DNA of 64,000 nt from Phanerochaete sordida (taxonomy: Eukaryota > Basidiomycota > Agaricomycetes > Polyporales > Phanerochaetaceae). Location: NCBI GenBank assembly GCA_019973155.2, contig BPQB01000003.1, positions 1,116,001 through 1,180,000 on the forward strand. Direction: 5' to 3'. The position numbers and the translations under genes are program-made. Below are positions 31,450 to 42,755 of this stretch, in pieces. Numbering within the stretch: the first letter of the stretch is position 1; the number at the start of each line of letters is the position of its first letter. A model generated the notes under the pieces. The model was not told the origin of the DNA, ran no database searches, and saw only the letters and a list, made by a program, of their open reading frames with translations.

Positions 31450-34400
31450 ATGAGCCACCCGCACGACATCGATAACGGCGGCTCGCTCTTCGATTATGAT
31501 ACTAATGAGCGTTTCGAGCCGCTTTCCCTCCTCGAGGATCCCGCAAGGGCCGGAACACCCTCCCTATTTGCCTCGAGCCACTTTGTCCGAGCTCACTTTG
31601 ACCTCGACGACCCCCCGTTGTCTCGGGCAATGAGCGCACCAAGCTCTCCAGAGGTGAAGGGCAAGCAAGCCGTCGCTTCCACAGCGTCCGAGCCCATGTC
31701 TATCCCTCTATCGGAGGTTGCTCAGCACGAACCAGACGTCTTCGCCCTGTCATATGCGGGAGAGGGCTCCTCAAGCTCCAGGTACGATTCACGATTATCC
31801 TACGCTTTCCCTCCCTCGCAGCACGTCGCCTTCGGCGATGTAGGGAGTGTCCTCCAGGTCCACGCCGATGGAGACCCTAATGAAGCCACCGGAAAGGGCA
31901 AAGGTCGAGAGCTGCCTCCCACTCTCCCGCCGCTGTCTTTTTCGCCCACACGCTTCTCGTACGAGACCGAATGGTCGTCGATGGCGGGCCCGTCCTCCTG
32001 CGGGTCGAGCGATTCCTCGATGGGCGGCGTCGAGTCGAGTCCCGGGTCGCCTTCGCCCATGGGCCGAGCGTCCGACTGCACGAGTGCTCCGAGCACACCG
32101 GCTCTGCCACAAACTCCCGCCATAGGGGCGTCGCGCCGGCGAACCATCTCCAGTGTATCACGGCACTCGCTGCGATCATTGTCCACGCCTTCGCTTCCGA
32201 GAATGAAGGTCAAGTTCGCGACGTCGAAGGGGGCGCCTGGCTCTCTCGCGCGCAAGCTCTTGTTCAAGAAGAGCCCGCCGACTAGTCCCCGGACGCCTCC
32301 TGCTGACCTTGGGGGCTCAACCGTGAGCTCCTCGGTCCACGCAGACCTCACGAATCTACAGTATCTCGGCCCTGGTACATGCGCCGTACCATGGTCTCGC
32401 GACATGCCCTCCCGTAGTCCGCTTGCTTCGCCGGTGGTCGAGACGAACACCGTCTGGGGCGTAGTCGACTCGCAGCGAGTTCTTCGCGGACCAATTCCTG
32501 TGCGCACGAAGGGACGCGCATATTCGTCTCCACTACCTCTGCCTGCCTTCAGCTTCGATGACATCGTGCCGCTGGCCCCTGCAGACCTCTACGAAGATTC
32601 TGTGGAGGAAGAACGGTGCTATCTCGAGGAGCTTCTGCCACATGAGCTGAAGCTTCACATTCTCGTGCTTGTAGTCGAACTCCATCAAGCAGAATACGAG
32701 GGATGGCTAGCAAATGGCAAGCTGTCTGCGCGCAAGACCTCTTCTTCGCGGAAACAGTGGGTTGGGAGAGAGGCGGGTATCAGAGAACTGTTCAAATTGA
32801 GCAGGGTAGGCATGCAATGATGATTGTGACCAAGGCGGCCAATAACCGCGTCTTTCCTAGATTTCTCGCTCATTCCGTCAACTTGTGTTCGACGGCCAGC
32901 TCTGGTCGCAGCTGGACCTTCGCTCTTTCCCCAAGCTCGCTCCGAGTGTCATCGTTCGACTCGCGCAAGTCGCTGGCGGTTTTGCCAGAAGCCTCGATCT
33001 GACTGCCCATGGTGCTCTCCCTTCTTCGACCCTTGCAGACATCTCACACCATCTCGCCGTCCAATCCCCTCCTTCGAACATCGGCTTCCCCCACAACAAC
33101 TTGACGCATATCAATTTTCAAGGCTGTTTCTCCATGTCGAGTCGAGCTCTACATCACATTCTTCTGCGTTCTCCTCGACTACAGAGGCTATACCTCCGCG
33201 GGCAATTCGCAGTCACGAACGCTACGGTCGAGCTCTTGGCTAACCACTGTCCTCGACTCGTCGTCCTCGATTTGGGCAGGTGTCGTAACATGGATGCAGA
33301 GGGTATCCGTGCGGCAGCTGCAACGGCGGTCGGTCGAGGGGAGCAAATTGCCCTGAAGGAGCTGAGGCTGTCGGGTCTGAAGGGTGTCAACGACGACATG
33401 ATGACAGCGCTCGGCCGCGCCGCGCCGTTCCTAGAGGTGCTGGATCTCAGCTACACGACGGCGCACAACTCCGCCATCGAAGCGTTCGTGTCTTGCACCG
33501 AGGAGGACACCAGCAAGCTGCCCGCCCTCCACCTCTCCGCCCGCGACGCAGGCCGCGACCCGTCGGACTCGAATCGGTACTGGCGCCGGGTCACGAGTTT
33601 GCGGCACCTCAACCTCTCCTCCTGTGTGCTCCTCACCGACCACGCGTGCTCGCACCTCGCGCACGCCGTGCCCAAGCTCGAGTTCCTCGAACTGGCGGGC
33701 ATCGGCCCCGAGCTTCGGAACGACGGTCTCGTGCGCCTCCTGAGCACGACCCCCCTCATCCGCCGCCTCGATCTCGAGGACGCCACGGAGGTCACGGACG
33801 CGGTGCTGCTCGCTCTCACGCCCGCACCGCCTCCGCCCCCTGCGCCCCCTGCGCCGCGCGGTGCGGCGCCGCCCGCCCCTGAGCCCGGTCACGCGCTCGA
33901 GCACCTGGTGCTCTCGTACGCCAACGTGGAGAGCGACGCGCTCGCGGAGCTCATCCGCCGCTGCCCGCGGCTGCGCACGCTCGAGGCGGACAACACGCGC
34001 ATGACGGGGCTCGTGCTCCGCGAGTTCGTGCAGGCGATGCGCGCGCGCAAGACGCCCGACGCGCGCATCGTCGCCGTCGACTGCCGCAGCGTCGGCGAGC
34101 ACGTCGTCAAGGACCTCGCGCCGCAGACGCGCCCGCGGCTCGGCTGGCGCTCCTGGCACGCGCGCAAGCTCGCGTACCTCGACGCCCGCGACAAGGAAGA
34201 CCTCGGCGTCGGGCAGGACGAGTGTGACCCCGCGCGCGTCGTCGTCAAGTCGTTCTACTCGTGGCAGACCGTGGACGCCGTCAAGGCCGCGCGCGAGAAG
34301 AAACGGCTTGCGGGGTCGAGGCGAGCCAACAACGCATCAGAGAATAGTTCCTCCTCGGAGCACGCCTCCACATCTTCCCCCGGTCGCGCCCGCTGGTGGT

Positions 34401-34486
34401 CCCCAAGCGGGCGGCGGTCAAGCGGGCTAGCGACGCCCACGCTGTTGGACAACGCCGACCGTGGTGAAGGCTGTACGATAATGTAA
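31450..34486 (+). CDS. F-box / leucine-rich-repeat protein with C-terminal CaaX box
   Basis: Two exons (31450-32805, 32861-34486) sum to 2982 nt and give 993 residues. The first ~370 residues are Ser/Pro-rich and look disordered. An F-box-like helix pair follows (LEELLPHELKLHILVLVVE, then after the intron ISRSFRQLVFDGQLWSQLDL), suggesting a substrate adaptor for an SCF ubiquitin ligase. At least eight leucine-rich repeats of the cysteine-containing type come next (for example NLTHINFQGCFSMSSRALHH, LVVLDLGRCRNMDAEGI, LRHLNLSSCVLLTDHAC). They are interrupted by a Pro/Ala-rich insert. The protein ends GEGCTIM, so the last four residues CTIM fit a CaaX prenylation signal. Prenylated F-box/LRR proteins (FBXL2, FBXL20) are known in animals. 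The substrate is unknown. The transposon-like element lies just upstream. Confidence 0.88.
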
Positions 34487-34910
34487 CCGATCCAGCGACG
34501 TGTATAATACTGTATGTAACCGTTATTTCCCGGACTGATCTCTGCTGTATCCTCTCTGTACTCTCTCCCTCATTGTATATTTTCCCTGGCTTCTCACCTG
34601 TATAGATCTCGGCTCTTGTATATAGTCACCCTGTTATTTCTTTACGAATTTCAACGATGATTGACGACCGTCGTATCAAGGTCGCATGAAATTAGCAATA
34701 CTATACAGCACCATAAGCACTAACGCCACGGGAATCAGAAACGACACGCGAGAGACCAGGAAGAGACAAAGAGCATGAGAAGCCTAGTGTTCGAGCGAAA
34801 CGAAAGAATTCCAAGCGGGAGAAGAAAGCGCGAGTGAATATCGACCCGTCTCGGAGAAAAAGGCGGGGGGTCTGTGCGCGGGCTAGGCGCGACAGCAATG
34901 ACGCACAGGG
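34487..34910. other. Convergent intergenic region
   Basis: 424 nt between the stops of the F-box gene and the HMG-like gene. It is locally AT-rich, with pyrimidine-rich and TGTA-containing stretches as expected for 3' ends. No gene seen. Confidence 0.5.
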
Positions 34911-35256
34911 TCACGCTGCGGTCTTTTCCTTCTGCTTGTTCCAGTTGTCAATCACCATCTTGAACCTGGTGGGAGCGTGGTGAGTGCATGGGCGCGGGGC
35001 GTCGCGCGAGCGGCAAAGCGCGCACCTCTCCTTGTTGTCCAGCTCGGGCTTCTCCTCCTTGAGGCGCGCCGTCTCGGTCTGCATGAACTTGTTGAACGGC
35101 GTGAGCTTTTTGCGGCCTCCTGAGGACGAGGAGCGGCCTGGGGCACGCGCGCGTGAGCTCGGGACACGTCGGGCGCGGGGCGAGATAGGGGCACTCACGC
35201 TTCTTGGTCTGCGCGGACGCGCCGTTGTTGGCGGGCTTCGGGTTGGCGTTCACCAT
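34911..35256 (-). CDS. Small HMG/YABBY-like nuclear protein
   Basis: Three exons encode a basic protein of roughly 70-80 residues. It opens MVNANPKPANNGASAQTKK, then has the core KKLTPFNKFMQTETARLKEE and KPELDNKERFKMVIDNWNKQ, and ends KEKTAA. The N-K-F-M ... K-E-R-F-K ... W pattern fits the short HMG-box-like domain that fungal databases label YABBY-like, so DNA or chromatin binding is likely; this is inference from pattern. The first intron has two in-frame acceptor choices, differing by a Ser-rich segment (RSSSSGG), which I cannot decide between. A TATA-like box on the minus strand lies at 35412-35417. Confidence 0.65.
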
Positions 35257-35677
35257 TGCGGGCGGACTGGGCTGCTGGCGGGGGGTCAGGGACGACCTGG
35301 GGACGGCGGAGACGGGGTGCGCACCTTTGCTCAGACGGCGGCGAGGGGCGTGCGCACGGGGGGTGGTGGGAGGAGGGAGAGAAAAGGCGAGACATGTTGA
35401 GGGGTGACTTCCTTATAGCCTAAGCGCAAGGCTGAGGGAGTGACAGCAGCTCGCCTTGCCCAAATCAACGTCAACTCCGATAGAGGCCCTTCCGTCACCA
35501 GGACCCCGCCCACTGCCGACCGCGCTAGGCGGGCACAGGCCACGCGGGGTGCACACGGGGTCTCGCGTTGCCACCGTTGCCAAACAAACGCGTCGCGTCG
35601 CCGTCACGTCACGCCGGCCTAGACCCAACGACTGTCACAGCATACAGTAACAGACACACACTGCCGCTGCTCGACGT
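35257..35677. promoter_or_regulatory. Upstream region of HMG-like gene
   Basis: 421 nt between the HMG-like start and the VPS33 stop, both on the minus strand. A minus-strand TATAAG (plus-strand CTTATA at 35412-35417) lies about 156 nt before the start codon. A CT-rich leader follows. No gene seen. Confidence 0.5.
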
Positions 35678-38368
35678 CTAGATACCGACCTCGGACGGGC
35701 CTGCGACCGCCACCCCGCTGTCTGCCAGGCTCTCCACCATGCTCCTTCCGCTCACCATCCCCGTCGTCGCCACCAGCACCCGCCGCCCTGCACCCGTCGT
35801 CAGCCCGTCTCGCACTCACACGACACCCGACGCACGCACCGATGTTCTGCCTCCCAACCCACCGCAGCGCGGCGATCTCCGTATATGTGCACCCACCCAA
35901 GAAAAACACCACCGTCGTCGTCGACTGTTCCTTGGGAAGCACTGCACAGCACCCGCCCTGAGTGAGCACCCTCTGACATCACAGCGGTACAGCCAGCGCA
36001 GATCACTCACGCAGGGTTGACACCGCAGGGCCTGACCCCTCCGCCGAGCCTGGGACCGTCTGCACAATGTCGACCGTTTCGCCCGGGATACTGGCGACCA
36101 CGTCCTCGAAACCCTTCCAGCCCACGATCGGGTGGGCCTGGACCTTGGGCGGTGCGGCGTCCTTCCCCTTTCCAGCCCTGGTGTCGTCACCAGCTATCTT
36201 CTTGTCCTTCTCACCCGCCGGGTTGCTCAGCACTCCCCCCTTCTGGGCCACGCACTGGACCAGTCGAACGCTGATGGGTGCGTACCCCGAGTAGACGTAG
36301 CTGATGTCGTTCTCGAGCTCTTCCAGCGGGTCGGCGTCTTCGATGAGCAGGCGCAGCTGTTTCCGCAGATTTGGGTAGGGGTACTTTGACGCCGCGACAG
36401 ACGACGGCGTGGATGCAGGCAGGGGGTTGGGCAGCAGTACCGCCAGGGGCGGGGACGCCAGAGTGAGCAGTACTGGCAGGTAGTTGTAGCCGTAGGACTG
36501 CAATAGCTCGCGCTTAATGTTTTCGAGAGTCTTTGCTTTGATGCCGCCAGTCACGACGCTCGCGAGGCACAACAGCCTGAGAACAGTCTGCATGTCTGCC
36601 TCCTGAGCAATCAGCTCCTCAATAGCAGAGACTTGGCCGTTGATATCGTACGACGCCAGGAGATCTATGGCATCAAAGTTAGCTAGCCACGAAACCCCCA
36701 AACGTGGCACGTACTCTGCTGGATCTCCAGCGACTTGTTGAAGATGTCTGTCCTCGTGTGCGGTACAAGCATCTCGGACAGCCCGGTATCTACGGCAAAT
36801 CAATCACATATTCCTTAGAGCTGTGCTAAACTCACGGAGCCTTAACGCTTGATGTTCGGTCTGTAAGCCGCCAAGCTTCCCGACGAAGTCTTTGAGCTGG
36901 GCCACGGTCTTTGCCTGGTGCCTTAGCTGCTATTGCGTCAGCGAACCATGTCTGACAGGCCATCTGTCAGACGTACTTTGTAGTCTTCGTCTAGGCGTCG
37001 CGCGACTTGGTTGAGCTTCTTGCCTACCGCGGAGAAGTTCAGGTCGCGAAGCTCTGCAAGCAAAGGGTCGGTGGCTGTCGTCAGGTGGTGCTTCTTCTTC
37101 TTCTCCCGCGCTAGCGAAGGGCCAGCCTGGGGCGTCGACGAAGATCCCGCAGCTTGGGTCTGGTTCTGGGCGTTGGGCGGCGCCAGAAGCGATACAGGAA
37201 GCTCGACATGTGCTAGAGCAAGAAGGATCTGCTTCAGTCCCTAATTAGTGAAGATGACGTGCGGGCTCACAGTTCCTCAGACCGATAACTTCGTCGATGA
37301 GGCCTTCGTAAGTCAACTGCGTGAGTAGCGGCGTGACCATGTCTACCCTCCTATCAATGATAATAAGCGAGTCCAGTTTGTCCGACATGGTCCCCAGCAT
37401 GTTGTTGGCGTTGTCTGGCGTGCTTGTCTCGAGATTTTTCGACAGCAATTTCGCTAGTCGCTGAACGTCAGGTTAGCTGAGATCTACAAACGAGTGATAC
37501 CCCGTACCGAAGCGTAGTCACCCTTGGCCACGATCCTAGGGATGACGCCGTACAGGCTTTGCATGGTCATGAGCGCGAGCATCGAGTTGTATATGACGGT
37601 TTCATCTCCATCCTGCACATGAGATTAGTCAAAGCTAAGATCTGCACGAGGGATGTACATACCGCCCATATTTCTTTGAACGCGCTATCATGCTCGAGCG
37701 AGACAACATCGTCTGCGAGGGGTATAAACTGTAGGTTATAAGCAGATATTGTGATCTCGCCGAGCACTCCTTCCTCTTCCAATATCCGTGATACCAGTGT
37801 CGACGTCCTTGGAACCAAGAATAGGGTATAGTTGTGCTTCTGGCCTTCTCGAGCGTGTCGTTTAATCTGGTCTTGCATCTACTGTCACGATCCGTGTGCA
37901 GGCGGCGAAGGGATGAGACTCACCAGCTACGATCCTAACAAAGCTGATCTTCGGTCGGCAAAGGTACACGATGTTTGTGGTGGTGGCAGAGAGAGGACCA
38001 GGCTCTAGCCAGAACATCTTGTCAACGCCATGGTGCTGCGACGCTTTCCCGGTCATTCATACATGCTAATCACGAGAACGCGTTTGCGTACCTTCAGCAA
38101 AGCAACTTCCGTGATGAGTCCTAGTGGGCCAGCCAATGAGTTGTCAAGGACGAGTGTCTTCACGCCGTTGACCTGTGCTTCCGCGGGTAAGGACACCGAG
38201 GACGCGTACGATGCCATTACACACCGAGTTGAGCGCGTCTACGAGAGCTTTCCTCGCGAGCTCCTTAAGCACAGAGACGTCCAGAGGCTGTTCTTCCTCC
38301 TTTGGCTGTCTTGCCGGCTGAGTGGGCTCTGGTGCCGTGGATGTCGACGCGACTGGGGTAGCGGCCAT
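35678..38368 (-). CDS. VPS33: VPS33, Sec1/Munc18-family subunit of HOPS/CORVET
   Basis: An SM protein that templates SNARE assembly for fusion at endosomes and the vacuole. Many exons are read from [13 protein letters not shown]. Landmarks in order: [48 protein letters not shown], the SM hallmark [20 protein letters not shown] and [66 protein letters not shown], and the C-terminal [20 protein letters not shown] last small intron joins QNIG to [20 protein letters not shown], ending EVGI at 35678. A low-complexity Pro/Gln/Lys segment sits in the middle loop. The start at 38368 is favoured because the sequence upstream in frame shows no conserved residues. Confidence 0.93.
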
Positions 38369-39163
38369 GACGGCAGTGACTGCGTGAGTCCGCTGGGCGC
38401 TTGCACGACATGCTTTATGGGCGTCTCTCGCCGTCGCGTGTCCTGGTCCCCGCACTTGTCCAACGTTCGCTTTCACACCTCATCTACGTACTCACGAATG
38501 GGCATCTTCATCGCCAATGGACCTCTTCCCAATAGCCTACATTTTTCTCTAACGATCCGCCTCAGCCTTTCTCTGTTATTCCGGAGGAGCCCAAAGCTGA
38601 CTGTCTCACATGGCCGTAACCTGCCGCGACGACCAACCTGGCATCGTTCGGCCGAGCTTCAGTCAAGTCGCCCTCCGTAAGGACTACGGTCTGCAGCTGC
38701 GTTGATTGACAAAGGCAGGCCATCTGTGTGTTCGCATCTGTGATACAGTTGGCAACGTCGCGCCGATGTCCGCAGGGGTCGAGGGCGGATGCACATTTCA
38801 GCCCGGCTGTTGCGAGCCTGAAATTATGGCGACGCTCCGAGACATCTGCAAGGACGAGGACAGCCCCGCACCACACACCTGCAAATTTTCCTTAGACGTT
38901 TTGCCGCGCGTCGGGTAGGCTTGCAGCAGCCTATGGGCGTGCCTTTCGTCCTCCCGCCGAGTTCTGCCCCTGGCCAAACGGCGACCCAGATGCGCTACTC
39001 ACCGATCAATCAAACCGACTCTCATCTCGCCATATCTGCCCTATCCTCCCGCAGCGTACGTTAGCCCCGGCACTGCGACTTGGACTTTGCCTCCGTGCTG
39101 CACCTTGTCTCTCTCCGCCATCCTCGACGGGCCCCTCTACAGTCGCCGCCGAACACACCGGCG
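38369..39163. other. Divergent intergenic region
   Basis: 795 nt between VPS33 and a methyltransferase gene. Several open frames occur on both strands but none has a domain or plausible exon structure. It probably holds two promoters and leaders. I see no TATA box. Confidence 0.5.
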
Positions 39164-41103
39164 ATGACGCCCAGTCTCCACGCAAAGTCCCGGCCGTCAT
39201 CCCTCCTGTCGCGGCACTCCTCGCGCAAGTCCTCCGCGATCTCCCAGGAGCAGCACGGCGACTTCGTCTACCGCTATGGCTCGAAGCTGCACGCATACAG
39301 CAAGGACATTGCGCCGTATCCATTCTCCTACGACAGAGAAGTGATGGAGATGTGAGCGCATTCCCCGCGAACGCGTACTTTGCCGCAGGACATTGAAGCC
39401 AAGCTGCTCCGCAGGAATTTCCTCGACCGCGCCCTCATCTACCGCACGAAAGAAGACGCATGTACCTTCACGGACTACAAAACAGATCCCCCCAAACGCT
39501 GCCTTGATCTCGGGTGCGGTGTATGTGTTTTCTTCGCGCGTGTCTATGATGTTCTGACGCGTGGCGCAGACCGGCAGCTGGACTGTCGATGCTGCGAAGA
39601 AATGGAAGAATTGCAGCTTTGTGAGTCGCCCCTTCTTGTTTCTAACATGCTGCTCTGACACGGAGGGACTTCGGCAGATCGGATTTGACCTCGTCGACAC
39701 TCAATTCGACCTAAACTTCGTAGAGCCGTCGGTAGCGAAGCGTATCAAGTGGATGCATGGGAACTTGTGAGTGCTACTCTCGCGTAGCTTTACATGGTGC
39801 TGAGTCTAGAGCCCCGCAGCTTTGATCGGCTACCCTTCGAAGACAACGAGTTCGACCATGTCCACCTGTTCACCATCGCCCTTTCAGTCCCGGAAGACAA
39901 GGTGAGCTCATCGTCCCCTCCGCATGCCGCGAATACTGATATCCTTGACGCGTCGCACAGTGGCACCACATCTTCGATGTACGTGCGCCCATTCTCACAG
40001 CGCAGTGACTTTCTCATATCCCCCAGGAAATCAATCGCGTCCTGAAACCTGGCGGGCACGTAGAGCAAATCGAAGAAGGTGCGTCGACCTTGATCGCGAC
40101 GCCTAATTTCTCTGACCCCGCGCTAGACGGCAGATTCCCTACGCTTCCGCGATGGTTCACTCAACCACTGCATAACGCAGTGAAGCGAGCTTCACACAAA
40201 AATAACGCCGAGCTGATGGCGCAGATCAAGTACTACGAGGTACCAGCAAGTTTGCCTCACGACCACGCGCTTCTTGAGCAGCTCTTCTACTCGGTCTTCG
40301 AAAATCGATTTATCAATTCGAGACCTAGCTGTATGTACCTTTCATCTGACATGTGCCACAGGGCTGCGCTGACTGCTTCTCGCGCAGCCATCCTACCGGG
40401 CTACTTCTCGGCGACGTTCAACCATGTCGTCTCGCCGCCAATACTCTACTTCCCGATGCCACCTCTTGCGCCACTACCACCATTTCCCCGCGAGACAGTC
40501 CTGCCTTTGCGACCAGCACCTGCCACGATGCATCTCGACACAAATTTGCCTCCCTCGAGCGCGACGCCGAGCCCGCTGTCCGCCTCGACACACTCGACAA
40601 CACTGGTGAACTCGAGCTTCAACTCAAGCTTCGCCTCACGGTCATCAGAGTCCGCGTCGCGGCCGTCGTCAGCGGGGCTGTCGCCAGCACCGCAGCTGCC
40701 CACTCTTGAGCGCGTTGACTCAATCTCGACGATCGGCTCGAGCGACGAGTCGATCCACTCCGGCACGGGCTCGTCGCTCTCGACGTCGCCGTCTGTTGAG
40801 AAGGCCAATGTTCTTCCCGCCCTCGCGGACATGGGCGAGACCGTCCAGATCGGTGGCTCGGAGGCGTACGAGCTGTTCGGCATGGAGGCTCTCGGGGAGC
40901 TCGACGAGCACACACTGTTCCTGCACCTCCAGCGCGCGGTCGGGCTCGTGTACGCTGCGAAAGAGGCCATGTGGGAGGAGCTGAGAATCCTGGTTGCGCA
41001 GGGTCCGAGCGCGCTAAGCAAGTTTGGCTGGGACGACAGCGAGTATACGGAAGAGGCTAGCCGCGAGCGGTTCGACGCTATGTTTGAGCGGTACAAAGCG
41101 TAG
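39164..41103 (+). CDS. SAM-dependent methyltransferase with Ser-rich insert
   Basis: A class I methyltransferase. After a Ser/Arg-rich start, RYGSKLHAYSKDIAPYPFSY precedes the fold. Motif I is split by an intron: CLDLGCG joins TGSWTVDAAKKW; then IGFDLVDTQF, LPFEDNEFDHVHLFTIALSV and INRVLKPGGHVEQIEEG. An insert of about 130 residues rich in Ser, Thr and Pro follows, and then a helical C-terminal segment (ELDEHTLFLHLQRAVGLVYA) ending FERYKA. At least seven short introns, including those at 39522, 39620, 39768 and 39901. The layout resembles the methyltransferase at 24925-27304, and both recall the broad fungal 'UMTA/Tam-like' methyltransferases, but the substrate is unknown. Confidence 0.85.
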
Positions 41104-41760
41104 GCGCCCGTCCCGTTCTCATTGCCAACCGGCTTCACTGACCACAATATAGGGATATGCATGCAAGAGTTGCACTATGGCATCCTATGATGCAATATGG
41201 ATGGACCTATCCTAGACAGGACCCCATGACAGAGACAGAGATGGCAGACCAGGAGCAGTTACGAAGATCTATCCTTGAGGCTAGAATGTTAGCTAAGGAG
41301 GAAGAGATACAGCCTACACTCCGTGTCATTAGATTGCTTGTAGGGAGGAAAGACCACTAATATACGTGAATATCAAACCTGTACTCATGATCAGTCAGTC
41401 TGTGGGGGACAAAGGATTTATATGCATCATTTTTAGCATTTTTGCTGAAGTCTTAGGTTTTGTGTAAGATATACAGGAAGCTTTGTGTGCTACTGAAAAA
41501 TTGGCTGAGTGCTTGAAACAGTGGAAGGATTCAGAATGAGATGAGAAAGGGGGTTAGAAGAACCACAGGCAAAAAAGGGCTTCAATGGAGCCCAAAAAAT
41601 CCCATGGCTCTCGAAGGAACAAGAAAAGGAAAGAGAATACATCTTTGTAATGAGAGGGCAACCTGTACTACGCATGGGAGAGAGAGAGGGCATGGACAGT
41701 GCAAGAGGAGAAAAGAATAGAGAGGCAGATGCTGGTGTGTTTTTTGTATTAGATGAATTC
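41104..41760. other. AT-rich island, possible decayed transposon fragment
   Basis: Base composition and codon use differ sharply from the neighbours: purine- and A-rich, with runs such as GAGAGAGAGAG and A-rich tracts. One frame (41157-41360) has a helical, charged stretch (EQLRRSILEARMLAKEEEI) and the opposite strand has a Ser-rich frame (41490-41762). Neither is recognisable, and I find no inverted ends or target duplication. A retroelement relic is a guess. Confidence 0.3.
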
Positions 41761-41912
41761 ATGGATCAAGTTAGCAGAAAAGCGGTGGGGATGTGATGGA
41801 TGCCTGCAAAAATCATAGGTTCTATCTGAGCAGTAGGCAGGGTGACACAAAATATAGGACTTACTGATGAAGGCTGAGTGGCGCCGCCACTTCCCGGAAT
41901 GCCTTGGTCGAA

Positions 41913-42407
41913 TCACTGAAATCCCGTCATAAGCAGTTGTGGCGCCCGACACAAACCGACGGACTCACACAGTGTCCGCTCTGAGCCATAAGCCGCGCGG
42001 AAGCTTCCTTAGCCGCTTGTTTGGACGGACCAGTTGCATTGAACATTGGCAGCGGTTCGTCTCTCCCTGTCGCAATGAATGATTCAATGAGGTCACATCA
42101 GCTCCCCTGTGTGATGTACGACAGCGCGAATAAACGACTTACACACCGGATATGCATCCCACAGAGGCATATGCTCGAGACCCCCGGAGCGGTCGCAGCG
42201 CCACTCGATGCACCCCTGCGCCCATTCATTGATCTGGGGGAGGTACTTTCGACCGCCGGCCTCGGGGTCGTCGAAACGCTTGGTGCTATGTCTAGCTAAA
42301 AAACCGCCTGTAGGGGCTGCCGCCGGAGGGTCAGCGGCGGCGGTCGGGTCGACGTACGCGGGCGGCGGCGGCGGGTCCGACTGAGGCTGGGGTTCTTGAG
42401 GATCCAT
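41913..42407 (-). CDS. Small single double-stranded-RNA-binding-motif protein
   Basis: Exons 42143-42407, 41969-42066 and 41913-41915 sum to 366 nt and give 121 residues. The N-terminus is Pro/Gln/Ala-rich. The C-terminal half fits one dsRBM: LPQINEWAQGCIEWRCD (helix 1 and strand 1), HMPLWDAYPVWRDEPLPMFNAT (strands 2-3, split here for display), and GPSKQAAKEASARLMAQSG, where G-x-S-K-Q-x-A-K-x-x-A is the RNA-contacting helix 2 signature. The stop codon TGA is exactly the first codon after the last intron if the canonical GTGAGT donor is used. An alternative donor two nt upstream would extend the tail to a longer frame ending near 41749. The function is unknown; such small dsRBM proteins are scattered in basidiomycete genomes. 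Confidence 0.65.
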
Positions 42408-42755
42408 CACGATCATGTGCACTACCGAGGGGAAGGTGGCGGCGCACAAGGACTTGTGCTGACCGCCCGTCACTCGCACGCTGCCTGCGTACTTATACCA
42501 AGGGCGTGGGTGCACCGGGTCCCAGTTCGTGGTGCGAAGACGCATACTAGAACAGCCTTACACGCAGACAAATCCTATACTCGGGGAGTACCGATCGATA
42601 GCCACAAACCAAGACGAGAGCATTGCGACTCTCAGCTGGGAGCTTCTCACATGAGTCACTAAAGCCGTAAATGGTCGTCACGATATGTATCTGTATTTCA
42701 GAAGTGCATGCGACAAGGTAGACAGGCGGAAATGAAAAGGGTAGTGCTCGTCCCC
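42408..42755. other. Intergenic, upstream of dsRBM gene
   Basis: 348 nt between the dsRBM gene and the NTE1 stop, both minus strand. An in-frame ATG at 42416 could extend the dsRBM protein by three residues. No other feature seen. Confidence 0.45.
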
